A DNA stretch of 64,000 nt from Pectinophora gossypiella (taxonomy: Eukaryota > Arthropoda > Insecta > Lepidoptera > Gelechiidae). Shown in pieces: positions 1 through 10,883 of the stretch (positions are counted from its first letter, which is position 1; every line of letters begins with the position of its first letter). The notes beneath the pieces were generated by a model. The model was not told the DNA's origin and did no database searches. It saw nothing but the letters and a program-made list of their open reading frames with translations. The translations under genes and the position numbers were made by a program. The DNA lies in the NCBI RefSeq assembly GCF_024362695.1, contig NC_065406.1, forward strand, positions 12,400,001-12,464,000, in the 5' to 3' direction.

Positions 1-36
1 TAAGTGAGTAATCGTTACATGAGCGATGTTGATTTG
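1..36 (+). repeat. Fragment of family 2 SINE body
   Basis: The window opens with GAGTAATCGTTACATGAG, which closely matches the body of the family 2 SINE at 43700-43730. It is cut by the window edge and too short to classify firmly. Confidence 0.35.
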
Positions 37-639
37 CAAATAGCCAGAAAAGCGAAATTAGCGGACCAGGAGTCTTTCGTCGTTTCGGACCACAAGCGCT
101 TCGGACCGCAGTGAGAATCGACTAATGCTCTGGGTCGTTTTGGCCAACAGGGTAAAAATTAAATTTAAATAAATACCATCTTCAATACCCAAACCCACAG
201 TGGTCCCGCTTGCGATCCGCAGACTAGTGATTATTATAGTACGAAACTTCAATCAAAATCCCGTGTCCTAACTGGCTCGTCCAGTTTTCCAGCATCTGTG
301 TGCATCAAACTTACGAGTAATGTTTCAACAGGGTTCATACAGCTTTCCGATCGATAAGAGGAGCCTGTTAGCTTAATAGCCTGTCTAATTAGATAGTATA
401 CTGCTATGTAGCAAGCTCGTAGGCAGGAGCACGCATATTTTATTCGTCCGTAGAATGCAGACGAGACAAGCGACAACAGAAGGGCTCGACCTTTGCCCGA
501 CGTAACATTTTGCGTTGATGGGAACGCGCCAACGGTACTCTATCCTTCTCTACGTATTTACATGGCTTTCACTAAAGGTTTTATATGCAACGTATATTTT
601 GACGTAATAAAATAGATCTTCAATGTGCGGTGAATTACC
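37..639. other. No recognisable gene or repeat
   Basis: Moderately AT-rich sequence with only short chance ORFs. I found no domain, splice pair or match to a repeat family of this window. Confidence 0.5.
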
Positions 640-757
640 AACCTCATCAACCCGCCAGGGTTGATACCAGTCACCCTGACACTAGTCAGGGTTAATATTG
701 AGCCGTCAAAAGCCCCTGACATGACTCATGTAACGACTACTAAAAATAATAAAAAAT
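640..757 (-). mobile_element. Family 2 SINE, 3' portion
   Basis: ATTACCAACCTCATCAACCC followed by AGCCCCTGACATGACTCATG are the 3' blocks seen in the longer copies at 28663 (same orientation) and 43524 (opposite). The tRNA-like head is absent, so this is a truncated or eroded copy. Confidence 0.55.
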
Positions 758-761
758 AGTT

Positions 762-915
762 AAATTACATACATACATAGATAAACTCACGCCTATTTCC
801 CACCGAGGTAAGCAGAGACTAGAATTCCATTTGCTTCGATCCTGACACACTTTTTTTGCTTCCTCCACATTCATCAATCGCTTCATACACGCACGCCGGT
901 TCAGAGTAGATAAAT
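762..915 (-). mobile_element. Family 6 LINE 3' end, 5'-truncated
   Basis: On the minus strand this is the 3' end of a non-LTR retrotransposon: the last codons of an ORF (compare the copy at 16560, which reads CMKRFMNVEEARKVCQDRS), then GGAATTC, then a block ending in ATAGGCGTGAGTTTATCTAT and a TGTATGTATG tail. The same block recurs at 16560, 55735 and 61195. Confidence 0.6.
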
Positions 916-2577
916 TAAGAAATGTAAAACTTTAAATCTACTTTGCTGCTGAGTATAAAAACTGTTCATTTAGAAATGCAACTCAAATTACGCAAGAACC
1001 CAATTTAAATTGCAATCTATTGAAAAAAAGTGATAACGCCAGCACGAACTTTACTTTCACATTGTTAATAAAATTACATTACAAGAAAAATTTTTTCAAA
1101 AATATAATTAGGATGCGCGATGGCATCAAGTTCCCATCGCAGCAAAGGTCACATTCCACAGGCAAAGGTCGCCGACATGTCATACCAATCACTAACCTTC
1201 ACCCTCATTAAACTTATGAAGGACATATTGAAGTAACGTCATTTAATTTACTGATTCAGAAAAATATATTCAAAATACTGCCTACAGACTAGACATGAGT
1301 CATGCAAAGAAGAATCGGATAACAGACCCTAACTCTTTACCAATATAGTGCAATATCCAGCAGGCAATAAACAAACCTTTTCTTTCAACTGGATTTTATG
1401 TCTCAAAGAGCACTTTTTACAAGGTACTTATATTGATAAATTGAGATCACTCAAAGCATCAGTTTAATGACAAGATGCCCGAGGCCAGCCAAATCAAAAC
1501 CTCGTTTGCATGCATAAATTAAAAAGGTAGACAAAGAAGCAACACAGAACCCTAAATCTAATATAAGGTTCGCAAAATAAAAATAAGTGCAGGGTCCAAC
1601 GATCTTCCAACCAATGCACAATATACAAATAGTATGACAGCATAAGTTAGAACCTGGGTAATATACTTACTCTCTTCATGCACAACCCGAAAACATCCTC
1701 TCTGGCTATCCTCGAATATAATAATAAATATACTTACCGCACCATTTAGCGAATATTTTTACCAAGATTTCAAGTCTAAATGTTCAAGGATTAGCAGATC
1801 TTGCCTTGTAAAAACAAACTCACGATTGCTACAAACAGAAGTGCAGGATGTTTGACAATGGAGAAACCATAAAGAAAACAAACAAAAAACTGATAAAACT
1901 GATTGGAGATTTCTTTTTCACTCCCCACTCTAGCAGAAAAGTCATTTTTATTTTATTCAAGTGACTTATTGTAGGTTTACCTTCGATGACATTAACTACT
2001 TGGCAAATAAAATAAAATCAAACCGTTGATCGTATAATAAATAATAAGTGCATGTAATCGGATGGTATCTTGACACCTATGACACTGTAAGTATAGTTGC
2101 TAATGTAGCTAACCCGGTGAGGTCACGACTTCAGAACTGGTTGGTTACTCACCGATGTTATCCTTCCGCAGAAGCATCATCTTTGAGAATTTGGTTCATT
2201 GTTGTCTTAGCAAAAAATATTTGAAGCTCAACATTTGTTCCATTGTAACGTCTAATTTTAGACGTTAGATTTGGAGGTTTTGACTTAAATATTATCAGAA
2301 ATTAAAAAGTTACATGCGAAAGAAAATAACACAAATCTATTTAATTTATATACATATCTATGTAATTATACATATGTATAAAAATAATCCCTGTACCCGC
2401 TCGTCAAGCCATAACTTGAGGACGGCTTTGCCGATTTAATTCACATTTTTTTAAGTTTCCTAATACTTTCTAGAAGGTTCTTGAAGGAAACAAAAATAAG
2501 TAGATAAATTGCGCATAGAAAACAGAAAAAAATCAGATAACGAACGCGGTGGGTGTTTCGGGCATAAAGCTAAGTAG
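916..2577. other. AT-rich DNA without recognisable gene
   Basis: No ORF above about 60 codons looks coding. A perfect 10-bp hairpin (TAACGTCTAA, 2-nt loop) lies at 2246-2267. Otherwise I see no structure. Confidence 0.5.
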
Positions 2578-2599
2578 TCATCATCATCATCATCATCAT
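2578..2599. repeat. (TCA)n microsatellite
   Basis: About seven TCA triplets in tandem. In this window such tracts commonly mark the 3' tails of retroposons read on the opposite strand, but no SINE body follows here. Confidence 0.7.
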
Positions 2600-2868
2600 T
2601 GGCCTTATACGTCTGTTTCAGACGATTTATGACGTCATTGCCTCGAAGAAATGCACTTTGTTTCTTGGCTGGTGTTGCAGATTCTTCTTTTTATAAGTTT
2701 AATCTGAAACGTGAGGAAACATTTTCCACCCAATTACTTTACAAGCAGAGATACAAATCCATCCTATTTTTCAAACTTCAGTGACTTCCGATATGAACTC
2801 TAGTTTCTGAACTAATTTCATTGGATCCATTACTTAGTTAGTGCGATAGTATCAGGTTAATGGACCGA

Positions 2869-2886
2869 GGGGCGGGGGGCGGGGGG
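2869..2886 (+). repeat. G-rich tract, possible quadruplex
   Basis: Eighteen bases of four, six and six guanines separated by single C residues, in otherwise AT-rich DNA. It could form a G-quadruplex if one six-G run is split. No associated gene is visible. Confidence 0.5.
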
Positions 2887-3080
2887 AATCCAGTGAGTAG
2901 TGAACAAACTGAACAAAGCTCAGATTCACGAGTTCCGTTCCGGGGCAATAGAAGAGTCGAGATATCATCTGTGGACCGCTAGCCGTTAGCTGAGGTGACC
3001 GGCACTGTTTATGGAACATTTGGGAATTAAGTTTTATATTACTATTTCACCTCACAAAGTCCGCAACACTGATGGCATTT

Positions 3081-3354
3081 TGCACCCCGATACCGCCCCG
3101 CCGGCGTGGTCGACGATTTCCCTCAATCAGCGCTTATCGCTATCGACCCACTAGGGTCGATTAATTCTTTAAATATTTTTCCTCTCAGACGACGCCCTAA
3201 GCCGAAGTCCGCGCCCAACTGGGCACCCTCAGGCCTGTAGTCTTAAACGTTGTACCGGGTGAGAGCCTTCAGCAATCCCCATTTGTCCGGCCAAGTAGTT
3301 ATCTAATAATCATGGCATCTGCGGCAAATTTACAACAAGTCACGTCAAAAAAAA
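3081..3354 (+). mobile_element. Family 3 poly(A) retroposon
   Basis: A long copy with the block CCCTCAATCAGCGCTTATCG, the middle block CCCAACTGGGCACCCTCAGG, and the 3' end CAAGTCACGTC plus an A run. It is flanked by GATGGCATTT (3071-3080) and GATAGCATTT (3355-3364), an imperfect target-site duplication suggesting an older insertion. Confidence 0.75.
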
Positions 3355-3394
3355 GATAGCATTTCGTTCAGTGTTGTGAGAAGTGGAGGTACGA

Positions 3395-3590
3395 AAACGG
3401 GAACTCTCTGCCGCAACAATTCGTATCGGGTACTGACCTCACCCTGTGGGTTTCCGATGTTTTCCTTCACCGCTGAATCATTTATGATCCAAACATAAAT
3501 TCGAAAATCATTGGATTAGGCTTACATGATGGGACCTCAAAGTGAGAGTCAAGCGTTCTACCAACTGGGCTACCACGGCTCTCCTAAAAA
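3395..3590 (-). mobile_element. Family 4 tRNA-derived SINE
   Basis: The right end in reverse complement reads as a tRNA-like head with GTGGTAGCCCAGTTGGTAGA (A-box region). The body contains TGGGTTTCCGATGTTTTCCT as in the copy at 54269. The B box is poorly preserved and the 3' tail is missing. Confidence 0.6.
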
Positions 3591-3599
3591 CCCTAAAAT

Positions 3600-4450
3600 T
3601 AAAATTACTTACTGCCATCTCATTTTAGACACAGCCACAACCAAAACCAAATTCCGTTCCCCCGGCCACAACAAGCCATGTTACCCCACGACCTGTAGTT
3701 GTATTTGCCAACTTATTACACCGCTGTTTGTACAAAACCAGTCGGACCTGCCCAGGCGCACGACCGCTCAAATTTCAACTGCAACGCTCTGACACTGAAT
3801 CAACCAACACTCCCAGATCAGAATTGGGGAGAAATAATTTTATCTATGAACTTGGCAGGTGCGTGGTCACATTTTTACAGAATTTGACTGTACAGTCATG
3901 AGCAATATAATGTACCCAATTTAGGACTCTGTCGCACTAACTTATTTGACATTTAGTGAGACGTACTTACAGTTCAATTTGTCAAAAAAGTTAATGTGAC
4001 ATGGTACCAAAGTGTATACATATTAATGCTCGTAACCGTACACATCTATAGATATAATATACATTCAGCATTCACGTATATTATATTCAATGATTCTTTA
4101 GTGATGTCTTCCCGGTAGTTAAAAGGCACAAAAGTTATATATAATAAAGAGCTTTATTACCTAGTCTTTGGGCAGAAAGGATTGGATCACAAGAAGGGAA
4201 AAAAATAAAAATAAGGCGGGCCAAAAATGACCTTACTAAAGAGTTTTTACGACAGGAATATTCCCACTTTGGAAATATTTCCGGGAACGGCACATCACTG
4301 TTTATATGGGACCACACACATTAGCACACGAAGGATTGGTGAAGGAACATTCAGATATTACTTACAGTACTAATGAGGGAATTAGGGCCAGTAGGAGTAA
4401 GTACTTTTAAGGTTATTTCAAGAAACTTTTAATGGAAAAGTATACATAAA
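3600..4450. other. No recognisable gene
   Basis: AT-rich with short chance ORFs only. No repeat family of this window was recognised here. Confidence 0.45.
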
Positions 4451-4454
4451 CATC

Positions 4455-4535
4455 ATAATATTAGTCCCATTGCTGGACACAGGCCTTCCCTCAACCGAAG
4501 GAGGTATGGAGCATACTCTACCACTAACAGATCGC
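4455..4535 (-). repeat. Family 2-type SINE tail fragment
   Basis: CCCATTGCTGGACACAGGCC and GGAGGTATGGAGCATACTCT match the tail region of family 2 SINEs (47650, 60750). Only the tail is present. Confidence 0.5.
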
Positions 4536-4900
4536 CACCACCAGTAACACTATAACAGTAATCGTCCAAAAATGCATAATGTAACCTTGAATTTGAAACC
4601 GCATGGTAAACAACCTTTTTAAGGATATTTTACAGCATAATTAAATGAAAATCTCATCATATAGGTATTCGTTTTTAAAATAATAAAAAACTTTAGTTGG
4701 GGAAAAAATAATAAAATCGTGCATATTTTAAGCTGCGAATTAGTCTGTTTGGGATTCTAACGTGGCTTATTTGTCGGATCGAACACATCATAAAAACATC
4801 TAAGGTTAATAGCATGAAACATCCTTACACTTATTGGTAGGTACCGGAAAATAATAGACAAATAACAACTACCTTAAGCCGAAGTATAGGTGAATGAATA

Positions 4901-5028
4901 CACATCGAAGCAATTCGTCTAAGAAGGCAATGTTGCTATTTGACATTTGTTTGCATTGCGCACTTTACTTTTATATGCACAAATGTCAAATTGCAACATT
5001 GCCTTCTTAGATGAATTGCTTCGATGTG
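4901..5028. mobile_element. Foldback element, 49-bp inverted arms
   Basis: The arm at 4901-4949 starts CACATCGAAGCAATTCGTCT. It is repeated in inverted form at 4980-5028, ending TGAATTGCTTCGATGTG, with a 30-bp spacer. A related foldback at 26691-26817 has the same arm. The right arm runs directly into the tandem array. Confidence 0.8.
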
Positions 5029-6107
5029 GCCATTTTAACCCCTCTGCTCATAAACGGTTTTTGAAGACTTTTGCTCGAGCCGGATTAACGATTAGATACT
5101 GTCACTTTCCAGAAACTTTCAAAATTAGAATAATATAATATATATGAATATCGAAAACCCACACTTCATAGCTGGCAGTATAGTGTAATGAGTAATGTGG
5201 GGTATTATAATGGAACACTGGTGGTGTTGCTTTCTTAGATGAATTGCTTCGGTATGGCCATTTTAACCCCCCTGCTCATAAACGGTTTTTGAAGACTTTT
5301 GCTCGAGCCGGATTAACGATTAGGTACTGTCACTTTTCAGAAACTTTCAAAATTAGAATAATATAATATATATGAATATCGAAAACCCACACTTCATTGC
5401 TGGCAGTATAGTGTAATGAGCAATGTGGGGTATTATGATGGAACACTGGTGGTGTTGCTTTCTTAGATGAATTGCTTCGGTATGGCCATTTTAACCCCCC
5501 TGCTCATAAACGGTTTTTGAAGACTTTTGCTCGAGCAGGATTAACGATTAGGTACTGTCACTTTCTAGAAACTTTCAAAATTAGAATAATATATTTGAAT
5601 ATCGAAAACCCACACTTCATAGTCGGCAGTATAGTGTAATGAGCAATGTGGGGTATTATTATGGAACACTAGTGGTGTTGCTTTCTTAGATGAATTGCTT
5701 CGATATGGCCATTTTAACCCCCCTGCTCATAAACGGTTTTTGAAGACTTTTGCTCGAGCCGGATTAACGATTAGGTACTGTCACTTTCCAGAAACTTTCA
5801 AAATTAGAATAATATATTTGAATATCGAAAACCCACACTTCATAGTCGGCAGTATAGTTTAATGAGCAATGTGGGGTATTATGATGGAACACTGGTGGTA
5901 TTGCTTTCTTAGATGAATTGCTTCTATATGGCCATTTAACCCCCCTGTTCATAAACGGTTTTTGAAGACTTTTGCTCGAGCCTTAACGATTACTGTCACT
6001 TTCCAGAAACTTTCAAAATTAGAATAATATATTTGAATATCGAAAACCCACACTTCATAGTTGGCAGTATAGAGTAATATGAGCAATGTGGGGTATAATG
6101 GAACACA
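5013..6107 (+). repeat. Tandem array, 223-228 bp units
   Basis: About five head-to-tail units, recognised by GAATTGCTTC near 5013, 5241, 5469, 5692 and 5915 (spacing 228, 228, 223, 223). Each unit carries the foldback arm end ATGGCCATTTTAACCCCCCT, then TTTTGAAGACTTTTGCTCGA, then a block ending GCAATGTGGGGTATTAT. The last unit is the most degraded. Units differ by small substitutions and indels. Confidence 0.9.
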
Positions 6108-6507
6108 AGGTGCAGGCGAGAGACGTCATACCCGCACCTGACGCCGGGTCCTCGCTTGTGGCAGGCAGGCAGGGGAGCGGAACATTTTATATGACCAACC
6201 ATTTTAATCACAATTCGTACAAAAACAATTTGTTGCACTGTCTAAAATGTGTAATTTACTTTAAAAGATAATACAATAATATTAACTTAATAATAACCTA
6301 AATTACAAGTAAAATAAATCAAGTCACATAAAATATTTGAAAACAACGCCATCTATACTTAGCCGGCTGAACTACCAAGAAACAAATCTTACTAGTGATA
6401 ATCAGTAGCTGATAAACGAACATCCAAGTAAATTACAACAAGTCCCGTTAGAGGGCGCTACATACACAATAAATGAAACTAGTAAACTAATCAGCTACTG
6501 TACTACT

Positions 6508-7716
6508 ATGAAAATGTTGTGCGCTGGGTGTTTTAAAGAGCTACCAGGCCGTGAATATCTCACTTGTTCGCAGTGCAGCGAAAAATATGATTTGGATTGT
6601 GCCAATGTTTCCAGTAAGCGCTATTATAACACGATGACCATAGAGCACCGTAACAAGTGGGTATGCCAGGCATGCTTAAGTAAAAGACCCAAAGAAGGAC
6701 ATGCAAGCACACCTGTAAGACAAAGAGATGATGAATACGTCCAACCTCAATCCTCAACACACGGAAGAGAAAATATTACGATGCGAACCAAAAAATCGAC
6801 TATATGCAGCAGCGATACGAGTTTGGATGAATTGAGTATGCTTGGAGACACACTCAGTTTGAAAGAAACTAATCCATGCAGCATAAATCAGGAACTCACT
6901 CTCAAAAACTTGAGTGATGTCATAACCCAAAAACTTAAAGAGAACAATACTTCTATTATTTCAGAGCTGCAAAATACAATACAAACAGAAATAAATAAAG
7001 CTATAATAAAACTTAAAGAAGACATCGAAAAAGACACGTCAGTCCTGTTTACGCAAAATCAAAATAGAGTAGAAGAAATACGGATAATTGAAACTAAAAT
7101 AGAAACATTACAAGAAGAAAATGAAAAACTAAAGAAGGAAATACAAGAGTTTACTATGAAAATACAAAATTTCTCGGCCCCTGTAAAGAAAAACTATGCA
7201 TCTGAAACTAATAACAAAAAGATTGTCATTTACGGATTAACAGAATTTTTCAAGGAAGAAGAATACGAGCTTTACAATAGGTTAGTTGAAATGTTCCGGG
7301 ACATACTAAATGTGGATATAACGGGATATATAGAAGACACATATCGAATTGGAAAGAAGAACAATAAGAAAAGACCCCTAGTAATTGAACTCATTAGCAA
7401 AAGAATGACGAGACATTTACTTGAAAATAGATACTATTTCAAAGGGACACAATTGTTTATCTCAGAATTCTTGGATGAGGAAGCACGAAGAGAAAGAAAA
7501 TACTTGCTAGAAGAAATGATAAAAGCACGGAAGAATGGTTTGTATGCCATAATACGCGAAAACCAGTTATATGTCGAAGGGAAGAAAGTAAACATAAATA
7601 AAATCCCTGAAAAAAGAGAAGAGGAAAAAACTTACCCGCAAAATAATAACAAATGGCAACAAAATGAAAACACAAGTAACAATAATAATTTTCGTCCCTC
7701 CAGGCGAACTATATAA
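6508..7716 (+). CDS. LINE ORF1 protein, zinc finger and coiled coil
   Basis: A 402-residue ORF1 of a non-LTR retrotransposon; such proteins bind element RNA in a ribonucleoprotein particle. The N-terminus is a PHD-like Cys cluster: C5, C8, C20, C23, C31, C53, C56, with Asp28 where a canonical PHD finger has His. A charged linker follows, then a coiled coil at roughly residues 140-215, then a region at about 237-370 opening KKIVIYGLTEF that resembles the RRM plus C-terminal fold of LINE ORF1 proteins. The tail is Asn/Gln-rich. The start ATG is the first in frame, shortly after a stop-rich leader. It overlaps ORF2 by 53 nt. Family-level assignment is firm; the RNA-binding role is inferred from relatives. 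Confidence 0.85.
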   Translation: MKMLCAGCFKELPGREYLTCSQCSEKYDLDCANVSSKRYYNTMTIEHRNKWVCQACLSKRPKEGHASTPVRQRDDEYVQPQSSTHGRENITMRTKKSTICSSDTSLDELSMLGDTLSLKETNPCSINQELTLKNLSDVITQKLKENNTSIISELQNTIQTEINKAIIKLKEDIEKDTSVLFTQNQNRVEEIRIIETKIETLQEENEKLKKEIQEFTMKIQNFSAPVKKNYASETNNKKIVIYGLTEFFKEEEYELYNRLVEMFRDILNVDITGYIEDTYRIGKKNNKKRPLVIELISKRMTRHLLENRYYFKGTQLFISEFLDEEARRERKYLLEEMIKARKNGLYAIIRENQLYVEGKKVNINKIPEKREEEKTYPQNNNKWQQNENTSNNNNFRPSRRTI

Positions 7717-10609
7717 GATATTATTTCAAAATATGCAGAGTATAAATAACAAGCAGCACATAATGGAAGCATTTATTGATCAAAACCCTACATACCAAGC
7801 AATATGTATCTCGGAGTCCTGGTTGTCTCAAGCAAAATTAGATCTTATTCAATTTGATGGTTATAAAATTGCAGCGTCCTATTGTCGCCCACATCGAGCA
7901 GGGGGTGGCGTCTTCACTCTACTCCAGGAACATATTGAATGCGAAGAAAGAAACGATATTACTGATATGTCTACAGAATTTAATCTAGAATTGTGTGCGG
8001 TCAAACTTATTAAAGAAAATATTCTATTAGTTAACATATATTGGAATGGGAGAGAGGAAAATATATTTAACATTAATCTTAAAAAAATACTTAATCACTT
8101 AAAGAAAAAATATTCCAATGAAAATATAATATTAGGAGGAGACTTCAATATAGATTACTTAAAAAATAATAGCCAAACAAATGATTTCTTAGATCTAATG
8201 TCAGAATACAGATTCAAACAATACATTAAACATCCTACGCGCTTTACCGAAAATACTTCAAAATGCATCGACTTGATCTTTACTAATTTTACTAACCAAA
8301 CTTTAAAAACTACTGTAGAAAATTTCGGTTTCTCTGACCATAGAGGTACAGTTCTACAAATGTATATACAACAAGCAAAAAAATATATAAATTGGAGTAC
8401 AGAAAAACGGCTATTTAATACCACAAATATACTTAAATATAAATTAAAACTACAGGAAATAAACTGGAATAATATAATAACAAGCAATAAAAATATAAAT
8501 GAAAACTACGAAGCTTTACATAATACACTAATACATATTCTAGATAATTGTATACCTAAGCAAAAAATAAAAATACGTCCTAAATATAAAAAGCATTGGT
8601 TAACTACAGGTATCAAAATTTCTTGTCAAAATAAAAGATTATTAAAAATACATATATTACAATCTAATAATCAAATACTTAGAACTTATTATAAAAAATA
8701 TGAAAAGCTTTTAAAACGTACCGTGCAAATTTCAAAACGACAACAATATACAAACAAAATGAAAAAGTCTTCCAATATAATTAAAACAATGTGGAATATA
8801 ATTAACGAAAGGACAAACAAAAAACCCAAAAAAGAACCACGAAATATAGAATTGCAAATAAATAACACTTTAAGTTCAAATCCAAAACATATAGCTAATA
8901 CTTTTAATAACTTTTTTGCGTCTGTGGGAGAGGAACAGAATACATCGGGGACGAGCGGGGGAGGCGCAGCCACTGGAACCGCAGGCGCGGGAGCGGCCGG
9001 CAGGCCCGTGCTGCGCCCCACCACTAATACTATGTTTCTCAGCCCTGTAACTACTACTGAAGTATTCAAAATAATAAAAAATCTAAAAAATAAATATAGT
9101 TACGGAATAGATGAACTGCCACCAGCTCTATTCAAACAGATAGCGGAAGAAATAACACTTCCCTTTTGTATGTTAATTAATCAATCCTTTGAAGAAGGCG
9201 TCTTTCCTGATCTTCTGAAAATAGCCATAATTAAACCCATCCACAAAAAGAATTCAAAAACTGACCCAACAAATTACAGACCTATTTCCCTATTGCCGAC
9301 AGCCTCCAAAATTTTTGAGAAAGCGTTGTGTGACCGCATATATGCCTTCTGCGAAAAATACGAAATATTCGACGAATGCCAGAACGGTTTTCGTAAAAAT
9401 AGATCCACCACCTTAGCAGTGTATAAATACATGCAAGAAGCATATAATATTCTTAACGATAAAAAATACGCGGTTGGAATATTATTAGACATGTCCAAAG
9501 CTTATGACAAAGTTCAATACCCAATACTTTTAAATAAATTATACGGAATAGGAATTCGCGGATCCGCCCATTTGTGGCTTACATCGTACTTAAAAAATAG
9601 AGAACAATACGTGGACATAGAACATTACAATACTTCAACACTACAGATATCTAGAATCCGCTCTGAACGTAAAATCATTAATGCTTCAATACCCCAAGGA
9701 AGTGTGATAGGGTGTCTATTGTTTTTAATTTATATAAACGATCTTCCCAAGACTATGAAAGAACCGTGCGTGCTCTTTGCAGATGACATCTCATTAATGA
9801 CTTCATGTAAGAATGCTATAGGATTAAATACAAAAATCAATCAAATACTAAACAACACAGTCAAATGGATGAACGATCACGGACTTTGCATTAACTTTCA
9901 AAAAACTAAAATAATTACATTCCACCCTTACCAAAAACAGCCATTACACGTAAATATTTCATTTAACAACACACAATTAGAGGTAGTTAATAATGTCACC
10001 CTTCTCGGTTTAAATATAGATACATACATAGATTGGAAGACACACATTAAAAAAATCAGAAATAAACTTTCTAAATTCTCATATGCTTTGAATGAAGTTA
10101 AAAAGACCACAAACCTAGAAACAGCTTTCACAACTTATTATGCTTACGCTTACTCCTGGCTAAGCTACGGTGTAATATTATGGGGAAACAGTACAGAAGC
10201 ACCTGCACTATTTACGATACAGAAAAAGCTTGTCCGAATACTTGTCAATATAAAACAAAAGGATTCCTGTAAACCATTTTTCCGCAAACACGAACTTCTT
10301 ACATTGCCGTGCATTTATATATTAGAAACTTGTAAATTTGTTAGAAAATATCCTAATTTTTTTAAACGACGAGGCGATATGCCCACTGGTCACTCCTTAA
10401 GATATAAAGACAGACTGATGCTACCCACCTCCCATCTAACTCTGCACACCAATAGCCCACTAGTTATGTCAATCAAAATATATAACCACCTTCCGGATAC
10501 TATTAAAAATGAAACCAACGTTAATTCTTTTATAAAACAACTAAAGCTACTACTTATCACTAAAAGCTATTACACAGTCAATGAATACATAAATGATAAA
10601 CTAAAATAA
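7664..10609 (+). CDS. LINE ORF2: APE endonuclease and reverse transcriptase
   Basis: A 981-residue polyprotein that nicks target DNA and reverse-transcribes element RNA. The APE endonuclease covers about residues 19-230, with N23 (FQNMQ), E51 (SESWL), D160 (GGDFNID) and D225-H226 (FSDHR) all present. The reverse transcriptase covers about 490-750: NYRPISLLP, NGFRKNRST, motif A LLDMSKAYD (D609), IPQGSVIG, and motif C FADD (D707-D708). A C-terminal CR1/Jockey-like region follows, with no RNase H. A Gly/Ala-rich, GC-rich linker at 8938-9022 lies between the domains. The frame is +1 relative to ORF1. The ATG at 7664 lies inside ORF1; ATG 7733, just after the ORF1 stop, is an alternative start but would lose N23. 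No stops or missing catalytic residues were seen. Confidence 0.92.
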   Translation: MKTQVTIIIFVPPGELYKILFQNMQSINNKQHIMEAFIDQNPTYQAICISESWLSQAKLDLIQFDGYKIAASYCRPHRAGGGVFTLLQEHIECEERNDITDMSTEFNLELCAVKLIKENILLVNIYWNGREENIFNINLKKILNHLKKKYSNENIILGGDFNIDYLKNNSQTNDFLDLMSEYRFKQYIKHPTRFTENTSKCIDLIFTNFTNQTLKTTVENFGFSDHRGTVLQMYIQQAKKYINWSTEKRLFNTTNILKYKLKLQEINWNNIITSNKNINENYEALHNTLIHILDNCIPKQKIKIRPKYKKHWLTTGIKISCQNKRLLKIHILQSNNQILRTYYKKYEKLLKRTVQISKRQQYTNKMKKSSNIIKTMWNIINERTNKKPKKEPRNIELQINNTLSSNPKHIANTFNNFFASVGEEQNTSGTSGGGAATGTAGAGAAGRPVLRPTTNTMFLSPVTTTEVFKIIKNLKNKYSYGIDELPPALFKQIAEEITLPFCMLINQSFEEGVFPDLLKIAIIKPIHKKNSKTDPTNYRPISLLPTASKIFEKALCDRIYAFCEKYEIFDECQNGFRKNRSTTLAVYKYMQEAYNILNDKKYAVGILLDMSKAYDKVQYPILLNKLYGIGIRGSAHLWLTSYLKNREQYVDIEHYNTSTLQISRIRSERKIINASIPQGSVIGCLLFLIYINDLPKTMKEPCVLFADDISLMTSCKNAIGLNTKINQILNNTVKWMNDHGLCINFQKTKIITFHPYQKQPLHVNISFNNTQLEVVNNVTLLGLNIDTYIDWKTHIKKIRNKLSKFSYALNEVKKTTNLETAFTTYYAYAYSWLSYGVILWGNSTEAPALFTIQKKLVRILVNIKQKDSCKPFFRKHELLTLPCIYILETCKFVRKYPNFFKRRGDMPTGHSLRYKDRLMLPTSHLTLHTNSPLVMSIKIYNHLPDTIKNETNVNSFIKQLKLLLITKSYYTVNEYINDKLK

Positions 10610-10860
10610 ACAAATTTTAATAATATTTTATAAATTAAATCATAATAAACATATAAAACAATACTTAAAATATAAGTGCAATAATATTGTTAAAATATAG
10701 TAAGTATAATAAATACAAGTTGTATCACTGACTAATAATTAAGTATGTTGTCCTCTCTACCAGTTGCAGTGCCCTTACCGGGTCCATGTTGATACTATAA
10801 TACTTACCTCTGTATTTTTATAACACCACAATTTGTACGAACACATGGTCGCAATAAAAC

Positions 10861-10883
10861 ATTTCTATTTCTATTTCTATTTC
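10861..10883 (+). repeat. ATTTCT repeat, LINE 3' terminus
   Basis: Three full and one partial ATTTCT hexamers follow GCAATAAAAC. Short terminal microsatellites are the usual 3' end of CR1-group elements and mark the end of this copy. Confidence 0.75.

Larger units (their letters stand above)
6290..10883 (+). mobile_element. Intact CR1-group non-LTR retrotransposon
   Basis: The element holds a short leader, ORF1 (6508-7716), ORF2 (7664-10609), a 3' UTR with GCAATAAAAC, and a terminal ATTTCT repeat. APE endonuclease plus RT without RNase H, a Cys-rich finger and coiled coil in ORF1, and a microsatellite 3' end instead of poly(A) together fit the CR1 group (CR1/Daphne-like). Both frames are open, so it may be recently active. 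The 5' boundary is not defined: 6290 is an approximate lower bound after the tandem array, and I found no clear target-site duplication. Confidence 0.85.

Noticed and set aside
5013..6107. CRISPR-like repeat array
   Set aside because: Units are about 225 bp with no unique spacers; a tandem array in eukaryotic DNA.
8689..9069. 126-codon antisense frame inside LINE ORF2
   Set aside because: Shadow of the GC-rich Gly/Ala linker and flanking ORF2 codons on the other strand.
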